DNA from: Candidatus Iainarchaeum sp. | GTDB taxonomy: Archaea > Iainarchaeota > Iainarchaeia > Iainarchaeales > JAAZKV01 | Assembly: GCA_028702895.1 (NCBI GenBank) | Contig: JAQVNZ010000021.1 | Span: 1 to 12,865 of the forward strand | Direction: 5' to 3' | Length of the DNA stretch: 12,865 bases | Shown here: positions 8,082 to 12,865 of the stretch, one piece after another | How the letters are laid out: every line of letters starts with the position of its first letter | How positions within the stretch are numbered: the stretch's first letter is position 1 | The notes under the pieces: model-generated | Database searches by the model: none | What the model saw: the letters and a program-made list of their open reading frames with translations, nothing else | Told to the model about the DNA's origin: nothing | Translations under genes and position numbers: made by a program

Positions 8082-8657
8082 ATGGAAAAATGGTCTTTGT
8101 ATAAAATAAGAGAAAAAGCTCTTAATTCTGGGAGAAGTGTATTTTCTATTGGTGAATTATCTAATTTAATATCGAAAAAAAAATCAATAACAACTGTTTA
8201 TGCTTCACGATTAGTAGAAAAAGGTCTCGCAAAAAAATTATTAAAAGGTAAAATAAGTTTTGATGAAGATAATTTTGTTATAGCTTCTCAATTAATAGAA
8301 CCTAGCTATATTACTGCAGCATCAGCATTAAATTTGTGGGGTTTAATACAACAAGTCCCTGCAAAAATAGATTGTGTAACAACAAAAAGAAGTATTTGTT
8401 ATAAAAAATTTGGTGTAAATTATCATATGGTGCAAAATAGTTTATTTTATGGTTATAAAAGGAAAAATAAGTCTGGTAGTTACATAATGATTGCTGAACC
8501 TGAAAAAGCTTTAATTGATGGAATTTATTTAAATATTTTACCAAAAACAATTGTAAAAGAAATTATAACTAATTTAGATATAAAAAAATTAAAACAATAT
8601 AAAAAAAGATTTACTGGTAGAGGAAAAAAAAAGATTGAGGAAATGATAAAATGTTAA
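8082..8657 (+). CDS. abiEi: AbiEi-family antitoxin and transcriptional repressor
   Basis: 191 residues from ATG 8082. Residues 5-60 form a winged helix-turn-helix typical of the family, with T-V-Y-A-S-R-L-V-E-K-G-L-A before the wing. The C-terminal antitoxin domain shows Y-I-T-A-A-S-A-L-N-L-W-G-L (76-88), V-T-T-K-R (99-103) and the hallmark I-A-E-P-E-K-A-L-I-D-G-I-Y-L (137-150). The very basic tail (about 165-190) may aid DNA binding. AbiEi counteracts the AbiEii nucleotidyltransferase without direct protein binding in the studied type IV systems, and represses its own operon. Here it overlaps abiEii by 7 bases (8651-8657), so the two are probably translationally coupled. The TATA box and dyad at 8018-8056 fit autoregulation. 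The context suggests an acquired cassette inside a surface-protein locus. The family call is firm; activity in this host is inferred. Confidence 0.88.
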   Translation: MEKWSLYKIREKALNSGRSVFSIGELSNLISKKKSITTVYASRLVEKGLAKKLLKGKISFDEDNFVIASQLIEPSYITAASALNLWGLIQQVPAKIDCVTTKRSICYKKFGVNYHMVQNSLFYGYKRKNKSGSYIMIAEPEKALIDGIYLNILPKTIVKEIITNLDIKKLKQYKKRFTGRGKKKIEEMIKC

Positions 8658-9394
8658 CAAAAAATGAATTAATAGATTTAGCAAAATACAATAATTTATC
8701 TCCTTGGCAACAAGAAAAACATTATTTACAAAGTATTGCATTAACAGCATTAGCACAACAACCATTAATTTTTAAAGGTGGAACATATTTATGGTTTTTT
8801 CATGGGTTGCAAAGATTTTCAGAAGACTTAGATTTTACTGCGAAAGAAACTATTGATGAAAATATTGCAAAGGATGTTTCAAAAATAATTGAAATGCAAG
8901 GTGTTGAAAATTCATATAAAATAACAACTCAAAATGATATAGGTTTTTCATTTAGAATTTCTGCACAAGGACCACTTTACGAAAAACCAATTAGTGCTTG
9001 TTATTTGTATGTGGAAATAAGTAAACGAGAAAACATATTAAAATCTCCTAGTTCATTTTCATTAAAAACAATGTATAATTTACCAATAAAAATAATTTCG
9101 GGCATGGCTTTAGAAGAAGTTGTTAGTGAAAAAGTAAGAGCTATAATGACAAGAGATAAAGCAAGAGATATTTTTGATTTAAATTTTTTAATAAAAGAAA
9201 AAAATATTTGTTTTAATGAAAGTTTAATCCAAAAAAAATTGGATTATTATAATGAAGATTTTTCAAAGGCGAAATTTGAAAAAAAATTAAAAGAAAAAAA
9301 AGTAATTTATAAACCTGAATTAAAATCATTGGTTTTTAATGATTTAGAAAAATTTGAAAAAATAGAAAAAAATATTTTGGGTTGGATGGGTTAA
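8651..9394 (+). CDS. abiEii: AbiEii-family nucleotidyltransferase toxin
   Basis: 247 residues. The nucleotidyltransferase motif I is intact: G-G-T (43-45), then R-F-S-E-D-L-D-F (55-62), with D59 and D61 as the metal-binding pair. A third acidic position is likely E122 in Y-V-E-I-S-K-R-E. The conserved E-K-V-R-A-x-x-T-R-D-K-A-R-D-I-F-D-L block (160-177) is complete, so the enzyme looks active. Relatives act as toxins; the mycobacterial MenT toxins add pyrimidines to tRNA 3' ends, and other AbiEii proteins bind GTP. AbiE systems arrest growth and can abort phage infection. The ATG at 8651 has GAGG at 8637-8640 as a ribosome binding site and overlaps the abiEi stop. The protein is shorter than many AbiEii (about 300 residues), with a reduced C-terminal region. 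The target here is unknown. Confidence 0.88.
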   Translation: MLTKNELIDLAKYNNLSPWQQEKHYLQSIALTALAQQPLIFKGGTYLWFFHGLQRFSEDLDFTAKETIDENIAKDVSKIIEMQGVENSYKITTQNDIGFSFRISAQGPLYEKPISACYLYVEISKRENILKSPSSFSLKTMYNLPIKIISGMALEEVVSEKVRAIMTRDKARDIFDLNFLIKEKNICFNESLIQKKLDYYNEDFSKAKFEKKLKEKKVIYKPELKSLVFNDLEKFEKIEKNILGWMG

Positions 9395-9429
9395 TTTAAT
9401 ATGTTTTTATATTTAATTTTGACCAATTC

Positions 9430-9469
9430 AAATAAACCAATTTTTCCCATTTAAATTAGAATAATTTCT
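9430..9469 (+). repeat. Right copy of the near-repeat flanking the abiE cassette
   Basis: This copy is 35/40 identical to 7925-7964. Read in the matching frame, 9422-9451 encodes T-N-S-N-K-P-I-F-P-I-stop, against A-D-E-N-K-P-I-F-S-S-stop at the adhesin end. Weaker similarity continues upstream at codon level. It may be the relic 3' end of a second adhesin gene, or a duplication made when the cassette inserted. It lies 25 bases before the first minor-pilin gene. Confidence 0.7.
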
Positions 9470-9476
9470 TATATGA
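9467..9476 (+). promoter_or_regulatory. Candidate TATA box of the minor-pilin operon
   Basis: TTCTTATATG lies about 20-28 bases before the ATG at 9495, which would give a nearly leaderless transcript. TTTTTATATTTAA at 9404-9416 is an alternative further upstream. No convincing Shine-Dalgarno sequence precedes 9495, which fits a leaderless start. Confidence 0.3.
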
Positions 9477-9494
9477 GATTGGATTATATTTTAT

Positions 9495-9908
9495 ATGATT
9501 AACATGTTTAAGAAAAATAATTCTGGCCAAATTTCTATGGAATTTATTATAACGATTCTTTTTATTATTGGAATATTTGTTTTTTCTTTATTTCTTTTTC
9601 AGAATAGAACTTTTTTGAATTATAATTATTCTTATCAATGGGATTCTAGGGAAATTGCTACGCGTTTTGCAAGAAATGTTAATAATGTTTATTTAATGGA
9701 TGATGGTGCTAGGGTAGTAGATCATTTTTTTTGGAGTGGGGTAGATAGGAATTTTGATTTTGGAGAAAATAATATTAGAGTATATTATTCTAAAGATAAT
9801 TATATTGACGCGCCAATACTTGCTTTGTTTGAATCAAATATTAGTGATTTGAATGGAGAAATATTGTTTAAAAAAATTGGTTCTAAGGTGTTAATTGATT
9901 ATGATTAA
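9495..9908 (+). CDS. Class III signal peptide pilin-like protein
   Basis: 137 residues. The class III prepilin motif S-G|Q-I-S-M-E-F has predicted cleavage after G11, with E16 at mature +5. A hydrophobic helix follows (about 16-36), then a soluble head of about 100 residues. From Q12 to G71 it aligns without gaps to the N-terminal pilin module of the adhesin (Q14 to G73). Shared points are the Q-x-S-x-E motif and a V-x-N-V-Y motif at identical spacing. Processing would be by an archaeal EppA-type prepilin peptidase, which is not in this window. It is the first gene of a four-gene operon; its stop overlaps the next start by 8 bases (ATGATTAA). An in-frame ATG at 9504 is an alternative start. 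A structural role in a type IV pilus-like fibre is inferred. Confidence 0.82.
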   Translation: MINMFKKNNSGQISMEFIITILFIIGIFVFSLFLFQNRTFLNYNYSYQWDSREIATRFARNVNNVYLMDDGARVVDHFFWSGVDRNFDFGENNIRVYYSKDNYIDAPILALFESNISDLNGEILFKKIGSKVLIDYD

Positions 9909-10413
9909 AATAAATTATAGGGGACAATTTTTTTCACCTGATTTAATTATTGCTGTACTAATTTTTGTTACTTGTTTAGGATTTTTTTTTGTTACATCTG
10001 ATTCTATTTTTGGGATAGTGAATTTGAGTGAAGAAAAAAACATGGCGGATGAAGTAATTCACTCTGTTATGAATGTGCTAGTTTATTCTAATGGTTTTCC
10101 TACTAATTGGGAAGATGCTAATTTAATTGATGTTAATGTTTTTGGTTTGGCTAGTTCAAAAAATGTTATTAGTGAAAAAAAACTTTTAACTTTTATTAAT
10201 CACTTGGATAATAATTATTTGTTTTTTAAAGAAAAAATGGGTTTGGGTAAGTTTGATTTTAAATTACAATTAATTAATTCAGAAGGAAATATTTCGTATT
10301 CTTCTAATAAAGAATTTGTTAATACTGAATTTGAATTAAATTATGATAGAATAGTTTTATTTGATAATGATATTTTTATTTTGCGCGGGGTGATTGCTCT
10401 TGAAAAAAGATAA
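9901..10413 (+). CDS. Minor pilin-like protein (G-Q-F-F-S-P-D type)
   Basis: 170 residues from ATG 9901. AAGGTG at 9885-9890 is a good ribosome binding site for this ATG and too close for the in-frame TTG at 9895. The N terminus is pilin-like, R-G|Q-F-F-S-P-D, but the acidic residue is Asp at mature +6 instead of Glu at +5. A transmembrane helix spans about 15-35. The head contains G-F-P-T-N-W-E (65-71) and G-L-A-S-S (82-86), a pattern I recall from a widespread archaeal family encoded in pilin-like operons; the family has no name I can give with confidence. It overlaps both neighbours, indicating one transcript and coupled translation. The likely role is as a minor or priming subunit of the surface fibre, which is inferred from position and topology. 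Confidence 0.78.
   Translation: MIKINYRGQFFSPDLIIAVLIFVTCLGFFFVTSDSIFGIVNLSEEKNMADEVIHSVMNVLVYSNGFPTNWEDANLIDVNVFGLASSKNVISEKKLLTFINHLDNNYLFFKEKMGLGKFDFKLQLINSEGNISYSSNKEFVNTEFELNYDRIVLFDNDIFILRGVIALEKR
10389..10394 (+). promoter_or_regulatory. Ribosome binding site deciding the third pilin-operon start
   Basis: GGTGAT matches six bases of the AGGAGGTGATCC Shine-Dalgarno complement and lies five bases before TTG 10400. It abuts the other in-frame TTG at 10394, so the downstream TTG is the likelier start. Confidence 0.5.
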
Positions 10414-10837
10414 TTTGGGGAGTAAGGGTTTTGTTATTACATCTGATTCTTTTCTTGGGTTAACAATCTTATTTGTTTTAATATTAGCTTCAATGTTTTA
10501 TATTTCACAAGTTAGTTTTAATTCTTGGAATAATATTGATTTAATTAATTCTGCTAGGGATGTTTTAATTGTTTTTGATAAAGCAAGTTATTTTGAAAAT
10601 GCTATTTTACAAGGGTCTAGCGAAGTTTTAGTTGAAAAAATTAATTCTACTCCAAAATCACTTTGTTTTGAATTAAGCTTGATTCCAAAAGATAGTTCTA
10701 TTCCTTTAATAATAGCTCTAAAATCAGGGTGTTTTAAGAATTTTAATGAATTAATAGTAGTTAATCGGTCAATAATAGTTAATGATGGTGCGAGTGTTAG
10801 TTTTTTTACGGCTAGAGTAGAGGCGTGGTATAAATGA
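10400..10837 (+). CDS. Minor pilin-like membrane protein (TTG start)
   Basis: 145 residues from TTG 10400, chosen from the ribosome binding site at 10389-10394 and because it gives the short basic n-region M-K-K-D. The N terminus S-K-G|F-V-I-T-S-D resembles a degenerate class III signal, with Gln replaced by Phe and Asp at +6. A transmembrane helix spans about 17-37. The head has S-A-R-D-V-L-I-V-F (51-59), like the A-x-D-L-L motif of related archaeal pilin-like proteins, and two Cys (89 and 111) that could form a disulfide outside the cell. It overlaps the upstream gene by 14 bases and the downstream gene by 4 (ATGA). Whether the signal is cleaved is uncertain. Its role as a minor fibre subunit is inferred. 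Confidence 0.75.
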   Translation: MKKDNLGSKGFVITSDSFLGLTILFVLILASMFYISQVSFNSWNNIDLINSARDVLIVFDKASYFENAILQGSSEVLVEKINSTPKSLCFELSLIPKDSSIPLIIALKSGCFKNFNELIVVNRSIIVNDGASVSFFTARVEAWYK

Positions 10838-11682
10838 TTTCTAGAAAAGGTTTTTTGGCTATTACTAGTAAGGGTTTTTTATTTACTATTTCTATAATTC
10901 TTTTTGCTTCAACAATAGTTATTTTTTCACAAGTTTATTCTGATTATAATTCTATTAGAGAATCTAGAGTGTTATCAAATTATTCTGTATTATCACAATC
11001 AATAATAAATGATAATATTTCTAGTAATCTTAAACGAATAATTGATTTTGATTATAATTATTCTTTTGAATCAAACAAATTTTTTGTTAGTGTTAATGAT
11101 TCTCTTCCTAAAAAAAATCTTTATCAAAAAATTTCGGGGTATAAAAGTTTTTTAGAAAACAATTTTTTTAAATTAGTTTCTGGTGACAAACAAGTTGATT
11201 TTTCAAATGTGTTGGATGGTAATGTTCAATTGTTTTTTGGTGATTCCTTTGTTTATGATATTAATTATAATAATAATATTACTAGTTTTATTTCAACTTC
11301 TAGTAAATTAAATTCTGTTAATCTAAATTTGATAGTTGATTCTAATGATTTAAACTATTATGAGTGGGTGCCAAGTTCTGGTACTCAAATAATTTCTTTA
11401 CATTATACTGGTGATGTAAACAATTTTTTTATAGAAGGCACTGTATCTGATTATGAATTATCTTATTTAAATTTAGTTTATTCTGATTCTAATACTCTAA
11501 TATTATTTAACGGTGAAGGATTAGAAAATTCAGTTAGTATTAGTTCTACTAAAAAAGTTTCTTTTAATTTTGATTTAGAATATGTGTTTGATAATAATTA
11601 TCTTCCAGTATGGTTTGATAGTGATTTTAATTATTTTTCTAGAAACGTTAATTCTAATTCTAAAATAATTGTTTCTAATTAA
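10834..11682 (+). CDS. Membrane-anchored pilin-operon protein with large beta-rich head
   Basis: 282 residues, the largest product of the operon. The ATG overlaps the upstream stop (ATGA), with AGAGG at 10819-10823 as ribosome binding site. The N terminus carries two K-G-F motifs (5-7 and 13-15) and one hydrophobic helix (about 15-35). There is no acidic residue at mature +5 or +6, so it is the most degenerate class III-like N terminus of the four. The remaining 245 residues are rich in Asn, Ser and aromatic residues and look beta-stranded, with no Cys and no second membrane segment. I do not recognise a named domain. Comparable proteins close similar four-gene archaeal pilin-like operons, in my recollection. 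It could be a capping or tip subunit, or a membrane platform partner. Confidence 0.75.
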   Translation: MISRKGFLAITSKGFLFTISIILFASTIVIFSQVYSDYNSIRESRVLSNYSVLSQSIINDNISSNLKRIIDFDYNYSFESNKFFVSVNDSLPKKNLYQKISGYKSFLENNFFKLVSGDKQVDFSNVLDGNVQLFFGDSFVYDINYNNNITSFISTSSKLNSVNLNLIVDSNDLNYYEWVPSSGTQIISLHYTGDVNNFFIEGTVSDYELSYLNLVYSDSNTLILFNGEGLENSVSISSTKKVSFNFDLEYVFDNNYLPVWFDSDFNYFSRNVNSNSKIIVSN

Positions 11683-11706
11683 GATTTTAGATTTAAAAAA
11701 AAAGTT

Positions 11707-11732
11707 TAAGAAAGGAATACTTTCCTTTCTTA
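11707..11732 (-). terminator. Hairpin plus U-tract terminator of the second minus-strand pilin gene
   Basis: TAAGAAAGGAA (11707-11717) and TTCCTTTCTTA (11722-11732) pair perfectly over 11 bases around the loop TACT. On the minus strand, the stem starts 12 bases after the stop at 11745 and is followed, three bases on, by nine U (11695-11703). Because the genes converge here, it may also slow plus-strand transcription from the minor-pilin operon, but no comparable U-tract follows on that side. Confidence 0.75.
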
Positions 11733-11744
11733 TTAAGTTAATTA

Positions 11745-12233
11745 TTAGTTTGATGTTCCTATTATGTCTGCTACACCAGCTTGTATTTGGTTTGAAATGT
11801 CTGGCGAATTATATATTATAAAAATATTTTCTTTTCTAAAGGCGTATTGTGATTTCGCTGATATTCCTGTGCCTTTTATTATTACTTCTGTTTGATTTGT
11901 TTTTGCACCACTTTGTATTCCATTTTTTCCAATATTCCAATCAGTGCCTTCGCCAATACGAACTTCTTTCAAATCTAATGTTTTTGATGAATTGTTTTGT
12001 AGTATTAAGATTAGATTTCCGTCTTTAAGTTGCCAATCAGTTATTCCGAATGGTTGTGCACTCATCCAAGCGATTTCTGAACCAGTTTTTCCAATACCAG
12101 AACCTTGGCCTAATAATTGTAATAATATTCCTATTGTTACTAGTGCAATTACAATTACTATTGCTACTATTACTAAGTATTCAATTGTTCCTTGTCCTGA
12201 CACTTCTTTTTTATTCAAAATTTTATTAATCAT
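11745..12233 (-). CDS. Class III signal peptide major pilin-like protein (copy 1)
   Basis: 162 residues. The canonical archaeal class III signal is S-G|Q-G-T-I-E-Y, with cleavage after G13 and Glu at +5, followed by a helix of I, V, A and L (about 18-40) that would form the fibre core. The head is paralogous to the neighbour at 12388-12852: both have I-A-W-x-S-A-x-P then I-x-D-W, an L-x-x-I-L-x-N stretch, and end A-D-I-(I/V)-G-T-x-N. GGGG at 12240-12243 serves as ribosome binding site six bases before the ATG. The prepropeptide is longer than in the paralogue (13 against 6 residues). The gene has its own hairpin terminator and probably its own promoter in 12234-12344. A major pilin role is inferred from the canonical signal and small size. 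Confidence 0.85.
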   Translation of the reverse strand: MINKILNKKEVSGQGTIEYLVIVAIVIVIALVTIGILLQLLGQGSGIGKTGSEIAWMSAQPFGITDWQLKDGNLILILQNNSSKTLDLKEVRIGEGTDWNIGKNGIQSGAKTNQTEVIIKGTGISAKSQYAFRKENIFIIYNSPDISNQIQAGVADIIGTSN

Positions 12234-12282
12234 TTTATTCCCCTTATTAGTTGCTTTATTTGAAAAAATAATGTTTTTTTTG

Positions 12283-12293
12283 TTTTTAAAGTT
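12283..12293 (-). promoter_or_regulatory. Candidate TATA box for pilin copy 1
   Basis: On the minus strand this reads CTTTAAAAACA, close to the archaeal TATA consensus. It would place the start near 12260 and leave a leader of roughly 25 bases with the GGGG ribosome binding site. AT-richness limits confidence. Confidence 0.35.
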
Positions 12294-12344
12294 TACGTTT
12301 GTTAGTAATTTGAATTAAAATTAGTTTTTTTTTAAAAAAAGTAT

Positions 12345-12377
12345 TTTTGGAAACAACTTTTTTTGTTGTCTCCAAAA
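12345..12377 (-). terminator. Hairpin plus U-tract terminator of the first minus-strand pilin gene
   Basis: The arms TTTTGGAAACAAC (12345-12357) and GTTGTCTCCAAAA (12365-12377) pair around a seven-base T loop. The single non-Watson-Crick position is G-U in the minus-strand RNA but A-C in plus-strand RNA, so the hairpin is intact only for the pilin transcript. It begins 10 bases after the stop at 12388, and seven U follow four bases beyond the stem (12334-12340). Confidence 0.72.
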
Positions 12378-12387
12378 GTTTGAATAT

Positions 12388-12852
12388 TTAGTTTTGTGTT
12401 CCAACAATGTCAGCTGCACCGTATTGTGTTCTGTTAGATATTGTGCCTCTGTTGTAATCTATTATTATATCTCCTTTTTGATATGAATAATTTTTTCCAG
12501 ATCCAACTTGGATGGTTGTAATAGGTACTGTTACTTTGTGGGTAGATCCTGCTGAAATACTTTTGTTAAATTCTATTGGTGATTTTAATGAATTTACTCT
12601 TATTTGATTGAAATCCATTGTTTCGTAAGTGTTGTTTTTTAGTATTATTGTTAGATTTGTATCAGTTTGTGACCAGTCTACGATTGCCCATGGTGTTGCT
12701 GATTGCCATGCGATTTTTGCTGTTTGTTCTGGGATTGCGCTTCCTTGGTCCATTACTTGTAATAATAATCCTACAACAACTAGTGCTATTACGATTACGA
12801 TTGCAATTATAACTAAGTATTCGATTGTTCCCTGTCCTTTTTTATTAATCAT
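12388..12852 (-). CDS. Class III signal peptide major pilin-like protein (copy 2)
   Basis: 154 residues with a minimal prepeptide: M-I-N-K-K-G|Q-G-T-I-E-Y, with cleavage after G6 and Glu at mature +5. The hydrophobic core helix (about 10-33) is almost identical to that of the paralogue at 11745-12233; the heads diverge more. The head has several N-x-S/T sequons (for example N-L-T, N-Y-S, N-R-T) that could be glycosylated, as archaeal pilins often are. The ATG is preceded by a full AGGAGG. Gene order on the minus strand is this gene, its hairpin terminator, then the paralogue, so the two are probably separate transcripts. It is likely a major structural pilin of a type IV pilus-like filament; which filament type is not decidable here. 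Any promoter lies beyond the right edge. Confidence 0.87.
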   Translation of the reverse strand: MINKKGQGTIEYLVIIAIVIVIALVVVGLLLQVMDQGSAIPEQTAKIAWQSATPWAIVDWSQTDTNLTIILKNNTYETMDFNQIRVNSLKSPIEFNKSISAGSTHKVTVPITTIQVGSGKNYSYQKGDIIIDYNRGTISNRTQYGAADIVGTQN

Positions 12853-12859
12853 TATTTTG

Positions 12860-12865
12860 CCTCCT
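12860..12865 (-). promoter_or_regulatory. Consensus Shine-Dalgarno of pilin copy 2
   Basis: On the minus strand AGGAGG lies seven bases before the ATG at 12852. It is the strongest ribosome binding site in the window and fits high expression of a structural pilin. Confidence 0.8.

Noticed and set aside
9401..9451. A 16-codon small gene starting at ATG 9401
   Set aside because: No ribosome binding site, and its end matches the adhesin C terminus, so a relic is the better reading.
11944..12318. Plus-strand open frame opposite the pilin gene, and another at 12618-12812
   Set aside because: Both mirror the reverse complement of the pilin coding sequence; the minus frames have signals, ribosome binding sites and paralogy.
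12325..12340. T9A7 tract as a separate terminator hairpin
   Set aside because: It is better explained as the U-tract following the 12345-12377 stem on the minus strand.

Overview
This window looks like DPANN-type archaeal DNA, possibly of the Woesearchaeota/Pacearchaeota kind. The reasons are a very AT-rich composition, archaeal class III (Q-x-x-x-E) prepilin signals on several proteins, TATA-like boxes, short or overlapping gene spacing, and giant surface proteins built from LamG and Ig-like domains. The lineage is inferred from style and not from any marker gene.

Layout. (1) 1-2990 (+): the 3' part of a large surface protein with four LamG domains; the gene runs off the left edge. (2) 3168-7949 (+): a 1593-residue protein with a pilin module at its N terminus, then Ig-like domains, two LamG domains, and about 20 BspA-like (DUF285) repeats. 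I read it as a pilus-borne or membrane-tethered adhesin. (3) 8082-9394 (+): an AbiEi/AbiEii (AbiE, type IV) toxin-antitoxin pair with its own promoter and a dyad-type operator. It lies between two near-copies of a sequence matching the end of the adhesin gene. (4) 9495-11682 (+): four overlapping genes for small membrane-anchored pilin-like proteins, forming one operon. (5) 11745-12233 and 12388-12852 (-): two paralogous major-pilin-like genes, each with a good Shine-Dalgarno sequence upstream and a hairpin plus U-tract immediately downstream.

How it fits together. Regions 1, 2, 4 and 5 read as one cell-surface locus: two major pilins, four minor pilin-like proteins whose class III motif weakens along the operon, and one or two very large multidomain adhesins, at least one starting with a pilin domain. 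The simplest model is a type IV pilus-like fibre or surface complex carrying a carbohydrate/protein-binding adhesin. No prepilin peptidase, secretion ATPase or membrane platform gene is in the window, so assembly must depend on genes elsewhere. The AbiE cassette appears to be an insertion between the adhesin gene and the minor-pilin operon.

No rRNA, tRNA or CRISPR was recognised. No gene-free stretch exceeds about 180 bases.
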